From NCBI GenBank assembly GCA_002104905.1, contig MCFE01000214.1:1-64000 (forward strand): a stretch of DNA of 64,000 nt, written 5' to 3'. Of this stretch, positions 10,200 through 20,660 are shown piece after piece. How positions within the stretch are numbered: position 1 is the stretch's first letter; every line of letters starts with the position of its first letter. This DNA comes from Basidiobolus meristosporus CBS 931.73 (lineage: Eukaryota > Basidiobolomycota > Basidiobolomycetes > Basidiobolales > Basidiobolaceae). The notes under the pieces are model-generated. The model made no database searches, was not told the DNA's origin, and worked only from the letters and a program-made list of their open reading frames with translations. The position numbers were made by a program, and so were the translations under genes.

Positions 10200-11361
10200 A
10201 TGGTGGAATTCGCCCCCCTCAACGTTCCTCTACAACGTAGACGTCAAACACTGAGTGTATTCTTGTGGGCCTCATTTTTACCAATATGCCTCACCTCCTT
10301 TTTGCTCTGCCTTTCGATCCCTATCTTCTGGCCTCTAATGATTATCTACCTCATTTGGGCCTATTTCGATAAAGCCCCAAGAGAGGGCTCAAGGAAGAGC
10401 GAGTGGATGAGGAGATTACCCCTATGGCGTTGGTTTGTGGAGTTCTTCCCTATCCAGATTGTTAAGGAAGCCGAGCTTGATCCCAAACACAACTACTTGT
10501 TCGGTATGACCCTGAAGATTCTACTACAATAGTTTGCTTGACTCTCACTCTGCTTTTTCAAAGGCTACCACCCTCACGGAATTATAGCCGTCGGGGCCTG
10601 GGGTGCCTTCGGCACCGAAGGCGCCAACGTTTCTGAAGTATTCCCCGGTTTGGATATCCGTCTGATGACTTTGGATAGCAACTTCAACGTTCCTTTCTAC
10701 CGAGATCTTCTTATGTCTTTTGGCTTGGCTTCTGTAGCAAGAAAATCTTGCAACAACATTCTCCAAAAAGGGCCAGGCCACTCCTGCATGATAGTGGTTG
10801 GTGGTGCTTCGGAATCACTGACAGCCTATCGTGGGACATACAATCTGATCCTCAAGAGGCGGTACGGATTCGTCAAGGTCGCCATGAGAAATGGGTAGGT
10901 AAAGTGCGAGGATAGAGCCATGATTACTGCTAACAAAATGAACCCAGTGCCCGTTTGGTGCCCGTTTTGGCTTTTGGCGAGACTGAAGTCTATGACCAGG
11001 TGAAATCAAAGCCCGGAACCTGGCTTCATGCGATTCAACAGAAGATTCAAATGATTTTTGGGTTTACCACACCTATTGCTATAGGGCGAGGGATCTTCGT
11101 TTACGATTTTGGGGCCCTGCCTCGTCGTTGCCCTATTCACATTGTTGGTAAGTGTACTTTTGCCGAAGCCTGATTCTTGTTTCTTCAATAACCAGGGTTT
11201 TAGTTGGCAAGCCAATTGAGGTCAAGCAAATGGATAATCCGTCGAACGATGATGCCAAGGTTTATCATGAGCAATATATGTCACAGCTCCAAGAGCTCTT
11301 CGACAAGTATAAAGATACCTACGCTGCAGATCGTCAAGGTGATCTCGTTTTTGTTGAATAG
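10200..11361 (+). CDS. Diacylglycerol O-acyltransferase type 2 (DGAT2)
   Basis: Four exons: 10200-10503, 10564-10894, 10948-11147 and 11204-11361, giving 330 aa. DGAT2 makes triacylglycerol from diacylglycerol and acyl-CoA at the ER and lipid droplets. An N-terminal hydrophobic hairpin (~residues 20-55, FLWASFLPICLTSFLLCLSI...) is followed by the family signature YHPHG at ~102-106, created by joining exons 1 and 2 (YLFG|YHPHGIIAVGAWGAFGTEG). Further family blocks are RLMTLDSNFNVPFYRD, VGGASESL, RRYGFVKVAMRNGARLVPVLAFGE and the C-terminal VGKPIEV. Length is normal. The second intron has a canonical GCTAAC branch point. Intron 3 ends at 11203, after a skipped CAG at 11195, because only that acceptor restores HIVVGKPIEV. 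Confidence 0.93.
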
Positions 11362-11735
11362 TCCAATCGACTTGTCTGAGTTAGGTTTGGGATTAGCATA
11401 GATCGATAGAAAGGCCCGTTTTGAATAAAGTTCTTCTATGCATATATATTTATTGATGAGGTATTGTGCAAAGTTGGCAGTGCAGCATATGCGATCATTT
11501 TGCTCTAATATTTACTCATCTGTGCCCCTTGTTAGATCGATATCATAATTGGTAATTCCTTGAAAATCAAGTGACTGTCACCGGATACATAGCTCACGGT
11601 GCGACACAGCTACGTTTCTACTATTTGAGATACACAACAGAGGGTTCTAATGTGTATAGCGAGTGATAGTCTTTAAACAAACTAAGCCTCTACAACTCCC
11701 TGCAATATCCAATATATATACACTTGAGATAGGCT
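11362..11735. other. Intergenic
   Basis: 374 bp between DGAT2 and the EI24 gene; no gene seen. Confidence 0.4.
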
Positions 11736-13085
11736 ATGAGCAAGAACCGAGCAGAAGCAACACTCACCACCAGAGCAACCTTGTTGGATTCGGTACGAGA
11801 AGAAACTCGCCGATACGGCACTCATGCTTGGTATGGCGTGAAAGATGCCTGCTCCATCCCAACCACATTAATCATTATTTTTGGGTAAGTAGTAGCGTTT
11901 CTTCTTAGCCTTAAACCAGTGTCTTAACAAATATCCTATTCAAATAGTTCAAACACCATTCAAACTCGAGCACTTAAATGCTTTCTACTCAACGGCTTAA
12001 TTTTCCTCGGCAGCTTAACATTCTTTGAATATGTGATAATCCCCCTGATGTACTTCGTTTTTGGGAATACACTTATGTTAAATCCCTCGGGTGACGCCAC
12101 CCCTTTAGCAAGCACCATGAAATTTCTCACCAAAATGATATACCATGTAAGTAACTTTACTTTCTTCACTAGGAGCACTGAAATACTAACCTACGTTCCA
12201 GCTGTTTTGGGTGTATCCGATTTATTGCATAAGTTTTGTTCTGAACTCTACCTGGTATCAAGAAATTGCTGATCGAGCATATCGACTTCAAGTGGGAAAG
12301 CCAGAAGCAGTAGAGAAGTCGTACGACAGGTGAACCAGACAAAAGAAGCATTTTCAATGATGCATCGACACTAATGACCTTTTTGAATGTGAAAATTGAC
12401 TCAGTGTTTTGAATGGTATGGTGGAGGTCATATATGAGGCTTTTCTAATCCTCAATTATTTGATATTCGCGTCACTGGTCCACGCCATTCCAATAGTTGG
12501 CCCATTCATATCCTTCACCTATTTATGCTGGCTGAACGCCTATTATAGTTTTGAGTAAGCTTCAGACAGATTCTCTATGTAATCAGTATCAACGGGAGAC
12601 TAACAGCCGCCTATCAGATATAAATGGATCAACAAGGGATGGAGTCTTGACCAACGGCTGAATTATTTTGAGGAGCACTGGGCATACTTTGCTGGCTTCG
12701 GTATAGCACTTTCTCCGGGCTATTGCTATCATTTGAGTCTAAACATCCTACACAAACTTAGGGTTTCCCGGCACCATCTGCTCTTTCTTCTTTCCATCTT
12801 TCATCAATGTCGGTGTATTCGCACTGCTGTTTCCCCTGGTAAGATAACTGGAGCATCGCTCATGATAGCGTAACATCAAGACTGACACTCGACACTGTAT
12901 ACTAGTTTATTATAATGGCCAACAAAGCTGTACCAATGCCACAGCGGCCGTCACGTGCACGAGCTAATCTATCCATCCTCGAGAAAATGCCTATCTTTTA
13001 TCTTGCCAAGAAAACCAATCTATTCTGGATTCGTAAGCTAAACAACACGAGGAAAGCAAGCAAATCAAAGAGTAAATCCAAGTAA
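11736..13085 (+). CDS. EI24 / etoposide-induced 2.4 homologue, ER multi-pass protein
   Basis: Seven exons: 11736-11884, 11948-12146, 12202-12329, 12405-12554, 12618-12700, 12762-12838 and 12906-13085, giving 321 aa. EI24 family proteins (Pfam EI24) are ER membrane proteins linked to autophagy in animals. Supporting blocks are RYGTHAWYGVKDACSIPTTL, a series of hydrophobic segments (IFLGSLTFFEYVIIPLMYFV, LFWVYPIYCISFVLNSTWYQ, IADRAYRLQVGKP), then YLCWLNAYYSFEYKWINKGW and HWAYFAGFGFPGTICSFFFP, which match the family core. The C-terminus is basic (KASKSKSKSK). The start is the ATG at 11736, in frame with the family N-terminus; a longer frame just upstream is in another phase. All seven exons join in phase. 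Confidence 0.88.
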
Positions 13086-13474
13086 GACGGACCACTAGAG
13101 TATTTATAAAGATAGTCGTATCGGATAATCGCTTGCACCCAAAACTACCTGACCTGCTACACAACCCAAAATTGAATACTGAATAATACACAGACCTTGT
13201 AACAAACTGCACCAATGCTTGAGGGGGAGTCTAAATCATACAAAGCTTGAGACGTACAATTTCTGTATTTCAGTGTAGAGGTAACTTCATTGCAATATTG
13301 CTGTCTTGCTGTTATCCGTGAACTACCAAAAAATATATTGCTGGGTATAACTAGCACACTTTATGATGATGCAAATGAACACAAAACCGAACACATGAAT
13401 ATGTAGATGTAGAAAGTCAAGTGACTCTTCTATTGCAGAGTGGATTGTAGTAAAAGTGAGTCACTACCAGGGTT
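13086..13474. other. Convergent intergenic
   Basis: 3' ends of the EI24 gene (+) and the SAM carrier (-) face each other here. AT-rich with polyadenylation-like sequence; no gene. Confidence 0.45.
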
Positions 13475-14743
13475 CTAATTGTTGAAGCTACCGATGGTCT
13501 TCTTGGCTTTCTCGTAAACACCAAGGAAAATATATCCACCAATACTGATCCACATCACTCTCGGCCCAATACCTGAGAAGAGGGCACGCAGGCCCTCTTC
13601 AGCGTAGATGCGTCGCATAGTCCCGAAAATACCAGAATATTGATGGTGGCCCTAACACGGTAGTAATTTAGCAACAATTTCGTGATTGACTAATGAAAGA
13701 TACCCCAACCTTCACCGACAACATCAGTCTGGTTTTCACAACATCTAATGGAGTAGTGATAGCAGCAGCAACACCGCCAGCAAATGAACCACACAGACCT
13801 GCCTCCCACGGTTCAACCTTCCGGCCTTTGTAGCGACCCCATTCAACCTTGGGAGAAAAGGCAATTAGTAATTCCTCCGCATTCTCAAACAACAACAAAG
13901 CACACACCTTCAGTCTTTCGTACAATGGGAATTGAATACAAGTAAACGGAATCTGGGAAACAACAAATGAGGTTAACATCCGTTGTTCACCGTGGCTCAT
14001 GAAACGATCTCATTTATATCAACCTCACGGACAACTGTCGACAGATATCCTCTATAAAATCCAAGAACGCCATCGGCTCTCAGCAATGCTTTGATTGTAG
14101 CACTCATAGTGGAGTGTTGTTTGGTTTGCATTCTTTGCTTAATGACTTCGGTAGGCACTCTGACAAAACAGGCACTCTGGAAGTTACGTTGAAGGTCAAT
14201 GAACACAACACACGGGTCGTATGATTTGAGCGCAGTCTTACGATTTCTCCACCAGTAGCAGCAGCCATATGAACAAAGGGGGACTCGTTGGCCTCATTTC
14301 CGGACAAGGTCGTTTTCAAGGTTTCGTAGGTGACGAAGAAAGCAGCAGCTGCGTACGAATAGAAAACAGATTTCAATTCTCAAAGGAGCCTAGGTATTCT
14401 ATGGATAGAACAGATGCGAACCTCCAGGCGCTGAACCGATAACTGCCGAGGATAGTCCGGAATAGATACCGGAAAACCCGCCTGATTTGATAAACCCAGC
14501 TTTAGACTGAAGCCTGGTCTTAATGGTATCGAGGGGGAAAAGTGCAGTATCGACTGCGGTACCCGCCATGCCACCGGCCTATATGAACGGGTCGAGTGTA
14601 GGTGAGTAGTGGCAAACTAGAAGGTCAGGGTGAAGATCTCGGTGAGCGGTCAGAAGTATTACCAAAATAGATTGCTTCCAGCTCAAACCAGAGTTCTTGG
14701 TGATTTCTTTGCCTGAAGATACCGTTTCGACAGCTGAAGCCAT
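13475..14743 (-). CDS. PET8: Mitochondrial S-adenosylmethionine carrier (SAMC / PET8 type)
   Basis: Seven exons, minus strand: 14663-14743, 14422-14578, 14242-14348, 14024-14176, 13908-13952, 13710-13847 and 13475-13651, giving 285 aa. This inner-membrane carrier exchanges cytosolic SAM for matrix S-adenosylhomocysteine, feeding mitochondrial methylation, biotin and lipoate synthesis. The three mitochondrial-carrier signatures are present: [18 protein letters not shown] and [12 protein letters not shown]-carrier-specific context includes [21 protein letters not shown] and [19 protein letters not shown]. The last repeat ends [21 protein letters not shown], also typical of this subfamily. ATG 14743 gives the family N-terminus; an in-frame ATG at 14776 would add 11 residues. 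It is divergent from the PPR gene at 15112. Confidence 0.93.
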
Positions 14744-15111
14744 TTCGGAATATTGAATAGAAAAGAGAAGCAGCAACTTGAGGCGAGCTAGTTTCTACGA
14801 GGTGGAATTGCCATTGTGGAACACATGACTAGAATTTTTAGCGTTCGATTTGGATTACAGTGTTCGGGAAAATCGATTTAGTTTTGATAGTAACTTATAT
14901 AATTGAAATCCTTTTTTTCGAAGTCCGTCAGTCAAATATTTGCTGGATCCGGGCCAAATGAAATTTCGCGGAATGAATTTGATGTATGAGAGAGCCTCCA
15001 ACTGAATTTGATGAGCTTGCTAATTTTTAGTCATTTTAGTCTCTGTCCAATTCTACTCTATAGATTCAACATAAAGCCTCTTTATAAAGAGGCGAAGTCG
15101 TTTGGAAAGAA
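14744..15111. other. Divergent promoter region, SAM carrier / PPR gene
   Basis: 368 bp shared upstream region of two oppositely oriented mitochondrial-protein genes. TTTATAAAGAG around 15079-15090 is a TATA-like site just before the PPR start. Confidence 0.45.
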
Positions 15112-17955
15112 ATGCTCTCCCGAGTTCGAACAACTACCCGGTTTTATTGTTGGCCCCGGCCTTGTCGACAGTCCCAAATTTCTATAAGTGTGGAGAGATT
15201 CCGATCGTTAGCATTAAGTCGAGCCTTACGCTCGTTGAGCCCACAGATTCGAGTATATAGTGTTCCCTCAAAATACTCCCCCAAGCTGCCAAAGCTGGAG
15301 CAGGTTACGCATACTGAACAGCATGAATTGTACCGTTGGCTTGCAGGGCTCGAAATCAAAGCCTCCACCTTTTCAAAGTCTCAGTTCTCTCCTCTGTTGC
15401 ATGAGCTAAGCCTAATTCAAAATGCAGCCGAAAGAGCCGAAAAATATCACCAAGTATTGGGCATCCTCAAGAAGTACGAATGCAACCTGGGAAGCAACAG
15501 TACAGCCTATACTGCTCTGTTCGAGATATACAACGCCCTGAGGTTGCCCAAATTGGCGGTGAGCAATTTTCGAGAGATGCAAAGACAAGGTATAAAAGTG
15601 GACGTTGATTCGTATGCTGAGCTATTCTCTATTCTTGGTAAACGCAGCTCCAAAGAAGTGTTGGAGTTGAAAAACACCATGATTAAGGACGGCATAGCCC
15701 CTAATGCTGGCGTTTATGATGCACTTATTAGAGCATACGGAAAGCAACGAGACTTCAAGAATCTAGATTCCGTGTTTATGGATATGCTTAGAAGTGGAAT
15801 CAAACCTACAGCGGTGCATTATGAGATTTTGGTGGCTTGTCATTATCATACCAGGATGCTAAATACTCGTCAATTAGAACAATGGCTGCGTGAGGTGAAG
15901 CACCAAAAGATTGAGCTAACCCGAGCCACCTACCTTACCCTCATGCGATGGTATTGCAACAGCCGACAAGCACAGAAAGTCAACACTCTCTACTCGGAGA
16001 TGCGCTCCCGGAAGATATACCCTGACCTTCATGCATTCAACACCTTACTGAATCTGTGTGTACGTAGTGGCGATATGGGCAGGGCTGCCTCCGTCTATCA
16101 AGATATGATTGAAGCAGGGGTCAATCCAGACATTGTCACATTCAACACTCTGATGGCTGGTTATTCAACCAAGAGAGATATCGCCAAAGTGGAGGAGCTG
16201 TACCAACAAATAGAAAAGCGGAGGCTCTCTCCTGATGTGACTACATTCAATATCTTGATCAATGCCTATGCTCGCATGTCGCAGATGTCACAGGCATTAC
16301 GCATATATCGGGACATTCAATGCTCCAACATTGTTCCTAATCACAGCACCTACAACACATTGATTCACCACCATCTCAAGAATGCAGACACTAGGCAAGC
16401 AAAGGAAATCTATCTGGACATGAGAAAGCAAAACATCATACCGGAGACCACCATCTATAATGCGATGATTGATGCCTATGTAAAGCAAGGCGACCACTCT
16501 ATGGCCAATATGATTTACAACGACATGATCAAGTCCCGAGTGGCGTTAGACCTTTTCACTTACTCCATCCTTATCAACCATTTTTCCCGCACCGGAGCAT
16601 ATGACAGAGTTTCGAAGCTTTACGAGCAGTTGAAGCACAGCCGGATGCGGCCTGACCATGTGATCTACAATTCGCTATTGAGTTCATTCATCAAAAGCCC
16701 GGACACGACTCAAGCCACACAGATCTACAACGAGATGATGGAGCGTGGAGTGGCACCCAATACCCGCACGTTTAACATTCTAATCCATGGACACTCACAG
16801 CACAAGGACTTTCAGAGAGCGCACCAACTGTTTCAAGACATGCTAAAGAGCGGTGTTGTGCCAGATATCACCACGTTTAACACTCTTCTACAGATGTACT
16901 TCGTCACGGACCCAAGCCTTGAAAAAATCCACCAAACCTGGAAGGATATGTCCACAAGGAAGCTGCTTCCGAACAATCATACGTATAGCATCATGATTCA
17001 TGGATATTCCGCACAAGGAGCAACCAACAAAGCCCAAGAGATGTACAAAGATATGCAGAAACAGGGGCTTATTCCCGACGTCCCAACATTCAATACTCTG
17101 ATCTCCGGTCTGGCAAAGAACTCCCAATTGGACTCTGCCATATCCGTATTGCACGAGATGAAATCGCAAGGATTCCAACCCAACATCAATACATATAACT
17201 CCCTGGTTGATGGATATGCGAAGGCAGCCGACTTCTCGAAAGCTTCGGATCTAGTTCAGGAAATGATGGCTAGTTGCATCCAACCCAACGTCGTCACCTA
17301 CACCGCCATGATCCACGGCCACACGCTTGTGGGTGATCTCGATAAGGCCATTGACTTGTTCAAGGAAATGAATGCAAACAGTATCACCCCTAATGCAGCC
17401 ACGTATGACACAATCATCGATAGCTATCTCAAATCAGGCAGAGTTGACGAGGGCATGTCGTGGTATGACAAAATGCAGGAAGCAAACGTCGAGCCTACCT
17501 CGCACACCTACTCAATCCTCATGGGTCACTTCAGTCGCAGCCGAGAGCTTTCCAAGGTGTTTGACATTTGGGAGAAAACGAAGGCCCGGTTCCCAGCTGG
17601 GTCACTGCACGCGGCCATGTCCTTGTTGATCGATGCATGTGGGTTTAGTGGCGATGGGGAGCTACTAAGATCCACCTGGGCAGGTCTCAAGACCGAGTTC
17701 CCATCCAGAATTGCCGAAAACACGTACAATTCATGCATCGAGGCCTACTGCCGACTGGGATTCTATGACGAAGCCAAGCTCGTGTTTATGAATGAATTGA
17801 AGGAGGACCATGTCCAACCAAGCGTGAAAACGGCTCGTACTCTGATATCCCCGCTAAAAAGCCAAGGCCTCGACTCGGATGTACAGGAGGTGATGAAATA
17901 TATACTACAGGAGTATCCGCATCTACATCCGCATCTACATCCGCATCTTGCCTAG
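15112..17955 (+). CDS. Large pentatricopeptide-repeat (PPR) protein, probably mitochondrial RNA-binding
   Basis: A single intronless frame of 947 aa. The N-terminus is rich in Arg/Ser and lacks acidic residues (MLSRVRTTTRFYCWPRPCRQ), a plausible mitochondrial presequence. From ~residue 130 to ~930 it is an almost continuous run of more than 20 classic 35-residue P-type PPR motifs (consensus TFNTLI.GY.K.GD..KA..LY.DM...G..PD), for example DIVTFNTLMAGYSTKRDIAK and NVVTYTAMIHGHTLVGDLDK. PPR tracts bind single-stranded RNA in a modular fashion and in fungi act on mitochondrial transcripts. There is no catalytic tail (no SMR, DYW or MRPP3 nuclease). The C-terminus ends in a short His-Pro-Leu repeat (17916-17952). 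Motif regularity is high, more like plant PPR proteins than the degenerate yeast ones. Confidence 0.93.
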   Translation: MLSRVRTTTRFYCWPRPCRQSQISISVERFRSLALSRALRSLSPQIRVYSVPSKYSPKLPKLEQVTHTEQHELYRWLAGLEIKASTFSKSQFSPLLHELSLIQNAAERAEKYHQVLGILKKYECNLGSNSTAYTALFEIYNALRLPKLAVSNFREMQRQGIKVDVDSYAELFSILGKRSSKEVLELKNTMIKDGIAPNAGVYDALIRAYGKQRDFKNLDSVFMDMLRSGIKPTAVHYEILVACHYHTRMLNTRQLEQWLREVKHQKIELTRATYLTLMRWYCNSRQAQKVNTLYSEMRSRKIYPDLHAFNTLLNLCVRSGDMGRAASVYQDMIEAGVNPDIVTFNTLMAGYSTKRDIAKVEELYQQIEKRRLSPDVTTFNILINAYARMSQMSQALRIYRDIQCSNIVPNHSTYNTLIHHHLKNADTRQAKEIYLDMRKQNIIPETTIYNAMIDAYVKQGDHSMANMIYNDMIKSRVALDLFTYSILINHFSRTGAYDRVSKLYEQLKHSRMRPDHVIYNSLLSSFIKSPDTTQATQIYNEMMERGVAPNTRTFNILIHGHSQHKDFQRAHQLFQDMLKSGVVPDITTFNTLLQMYFVTDPSLEKIHQTWKDMSTRKLLPNNHTYSIMIHGYSAQGATNKAQEMYKDMQKQGLIPDVPTFNTLISGLAKNSQLDSAISVLHEMKSQGFQPNINTYNSLVDGYAKAADFSKASDLVQEMMASCIQPNVVTYTAMIHGHTLVGDLDKAIDLFKEMNANSITPNAATYDTIIDSYLKSGRVDEGMSWYDKMQEANVEPTSHTYSILMGHFSRSRELSKVFDIWEKTKARFPAGSLHAAMSLLIDACGFSGDGELLRSTWAGLKTEFPSRIAENTYNSCIEAYCRLGFYDEAKLVFMNELKEDHVQPSVKTARTLISPLKSQGLDSDVQEVMKYILQEYPHLHPHLHPHLA

Positions 17956-18313
17956 AGTTCATTTACATTTTCACTTATTAGACTGTCGACTCATCTGTCA
18001 CTTCAACCGTTCAACCCTCCCCTCATCACATCATTTCGTACCCCCTAATGCCGGGGATGCGCGCAATTATTCCATTCACTTCCTCAGCATCCTTTATTTC
18101 AATCCCACCATATTCATTTCATTCCCCACCTCAACCCTCCTTCACTCTAGCGTGTTGTATAATTATTTGCACCCTTTGACATGACATTCCCACCCTCATA
18201 TCAAATCCAGCCAATCCCTCCTCCATCAGTGTAGAAATAAACGAGCGAGGTAAGCACACTCTATTTGGGTTGTATATATGTACAAGTGGGAGGGGGAAGC
18301 GCCTAGCTTATGG
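17956..18313. other. Convergent intergenic between two PPR genes
   Basis: 358 bp, CT-rich on the plus strand; no gene. The two PPR genes end facing each other here. Confidence 0.45.
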
Positions 18314-20554
18314 TTAATGAAGGAGTTTTCTCTGGCCGAGAATGGATTCCAGATACGCGTAGGTGGCGTCGTCAACCGTCTCTTGCTTTGGAGGTAGCGG
18401 ATTGATAAGTTGAAAAAGAGGCGGCTGGGAGGTCTCCAGGTAGTGGTAGATCTCCAGCAGATCGCTGAACCTTCGGTTCGCCCGTAAGGAATGGATCAGA
18501 ATCATGCATGTTTTGACGGTAGGGAGAACGCCGCAGCCATCCATCCCGCGGAAGACTTCAATGGCCCTGGAGAACGCACGATGTCGGCACAGCGCCTCCA
18601 GATAGGAGTTGTAATTGTTCTCGTTCAGCAGGATTCCTTCCTTATTTAGGGAATCCCAGGTGGTTTCTAGGGACTGAAGATCCTGGTGGAACCCGTGGGA
18701 ATCGATCAACACCGAGACGAGCGCAGTGAGTTCGTTTTTCGGGTAATGCGGCTTCACCTCCTCCCACAGCTCCATTAGCTTCTGGATCTGCCCGGTGAAG
18801 TTGTAATGATTCATCAGCACGGCGTAGGTGAATGTTGTTGGCGGGATATCCTTGGCAAGTAGCTCTTGGTAGAGCTTGAACCCGCTGTCGACCCGGTTGC
18901 TGCGAAAGCACGCCTCCATCAGGATATTGTAGGTGACCACGTCGGGCTCCAGCTTGTGCTTGGGAAACTCCTGGAAAATCTCGAATGCAGTCTGCATGTC
19001 CAGCGCTTTCGAGTAGCCAGAGAGCAGGGTATTGAGGGTGACAGCGGTTGGATGAAGTCCAGCTGCAACCAGATCTTTGTAAAGCATGGCTGCCTGCTTC
19101 ATGTCATAGGACTTGACAAAGCCATTGATAAGGATGCTGTAAGTAACGATGGAAGGCGGGCAGCCGAGGTGGCTCATGTCTCGAAACACCTGCATAGCTT
19201 TGGACATCTTGCAATTCTTCACATGGCCGTGGATGAGGTTGGTGAAGATCACCGTGTCGGGGCAAATCCGACGGTTCACCATGTCTTGATAGATGGTGTT
19301 GGCCGCATGGATCTGATCCCCTTGAATGAACCCGTTGATCAAGGTGCTAAAGGTGACCGCGTTTGGCGCGATTCCATGGCTCGACATCTCCTTGTAAAGC
19401 TGGTGGGCTTGAGCCAATTTCGAGTCCTTGACACAGCCGTGGATTAGCGTGGTGTAAGTAACCACAGTGGGCTGGACTCCCCGCTTTATCATGGACTTGT
19501 AGATGCCGATGGAGGCCTCGAAGTTCTTTTGTCGCATGAAGGTGTCGATCAACGAGTTGTACGTGACAGCGTCGGGCGGCACTCCCTTCCGCTGCATGAT
19601 GCGATAGACTTCCATGGCGCGATCCACCTGGGATACACCGGCGAATGCTTTGATCAAGGTGTTGAAGGTGATCCTGTCGGGCCACACTTTCCGCTCGCGC
19701 ATCTCCTTGTATATCTGCTCTACCTTGGCAATGTCGTTTAGCTTGGAGTACGCAGAGATTAGCGTGTTGAAGGTCACTACATCTGGCCCGATTCCCGAGT
19801 CGATCATCTCCCGATAAAACTGGGTCAACCCCACCGGATCCTGGTGAATCTTGGATGCCTTGAGTAGAGCGTTGAATGTACGATCATTCAGCCGGACTCC
19901 CCTCGACTCCATGTCCTTTTTGATCTCCCCCACCATGCTCACGCTTAGTCCTGAGAAGATGTTGATCATCTCGGTGAAGAATACGACGTCCAGCTGTTTG
20001 GAGAACCTCGTTTTGGCCAGGGTGTATTTCTCCGTCGCACGCTTCCACTGGCCAAGGGCGCCCTGGCAGGCGATGAGCGTGCTCAGGCCTCGCAGACAGT
20101 TGAATGCGTGTTGGTTCCCTTCGATATATCGCGAAATCTCCTTGTATTTGGCTGGGAACCGGGTTCTTGTTGGATCCTCCTTGAGCAAGAGTCGAACCAC
20201 ATGCGACAGGTGCTGGCTATCCACTTGTTGCTTAGGTAGCGAACGAAAGGCATTCCAGGTGAGCTCCACATTATTCAGCCTCAGCCCTTGGCGAAGCTCG
20301 CGGAGTCGTTTCTTCGTGTCGGTGGTGTCATGTTGGGCGCCTTCAGAGAGTGGTCGCGGTAAACTGGCAAAGGGTTTGACGCTTCTTGGGCTCGCCTTGG
20401 GTACGACGCTTGGCAACGCACGCCTGGGGGAGCTTCCGTGTGAAGGTGTGTAGAGACTGAGCCATTTGGTACACTGCTTGGTTGTCGAAGTCATCAAGCA
20501 TCCAATATCTCCCAAATACTCCGCTGTTGTAGACGAATGAATAATTTTACCCAC
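18314..20554 (-). CDS. Second large PPR protein, probably mitochondrial
   Basis: A single intronless frame of 746 aa. The first ATG is at 20554; an in-frame ATG at 20494 (MTSTTKQCTKWLSLYTPSHG) gives a better-looking presequence and may be the true start. About 15 P-type PPR motifs span ~residues 150-720, including DVVTFNTLISAYSKLNDIAK, DAVTYNSLIDTFMRQKNFEA, TVVTYTTLIHGCVKDSKLAQ and DVVTYNILMEACFRSNRVDS. No extra catalytic domain is seen. It is clearly related in motif style to the PPR gene at 15112, with which it is convergent. Its GC content is visibly higher than the neighbours'. The role in mitochondrial RNA maturation or translation is inferred from the family. Confidence 0.92.
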   Translation of the reverse strand: MGKIIHSSTTAEYLGDIGCLMTSTTKQCTKWLSLYTPSHGSSPRRALPSVVPKASPRSVKPFASLPRPLSEGAQHDTTDTKKRLRELRQGLRLNNVELTWNAFRSLPKQQVDSQHLSHVVRLLLKEDPTRTRFPAKYKEISRYIEGNQHAFNCLRGLSTLIACQGALGQWKRATEKYTLAKTRFSKQLDVVFFTEMINIFSGLSVSMVGEIKKDMESRGVRLNDRTFNALLKASKIHQDPVGLTQFYREMIDSGIGPDVVTFNTLISAYSKLNDIAKVEQIYKEMRERKVWPDRITFNTLIKAFAGVSQVDRAMEVYRIMQRKGVPPDAVTYNSLIDTFMRQKNFEASIGIYKSMIKRGVQPTVVTYTTLIHGCVKDSKLAQAHQLYKEMSSHGIAPNAVTFSTLINGFIQGDQIHAANTIYQDMVNRRICPDTVIFTNLIHGHVKNCKMSKAMQVFRDMSHLGCPPSIVTYSILINGFVKSYDMKQAAMLYKDLVAAGLHPTAVTLNTLLSGYSKALDMQTAFEIFQEFPKHKLEPDVVTYNILMEACFRSNRVDSGFKLYQELLAKDIPPTTFTYAVLMNHYNFTGQIQKLMELWEEVKPHYPKNELTALVSVLIDSHGFHQDLQSLETTWDSLNKEGILLNENNYNSYLEALCRHRAFSRAIEVFRGMDGCGVLPTVKTCMILIHSLRANRRFSDLLEIYHYLETSQPPLFQLINPLPPKQETVDDATYAYLESILGQRKLLH

Positions 20555-20660
20555 TCAAAATAAACAGATGGGCGAGAGCACGTGACCTTTTATTGAACCA
20601 TCTATCAAGAAAAATATACAAAAATTGACCAGAAAGTAGCGAGCGAGGGCAGCCAGCGTT

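Noticed and set aside
18866-19447. 193-codon plus-strand frame inside the second PPR gene
   Set aside because: Antisense shadow of the regular PPR repeats; its own periodic, His/Val/Asp-rich sequence is the mirror of the motif consensus.
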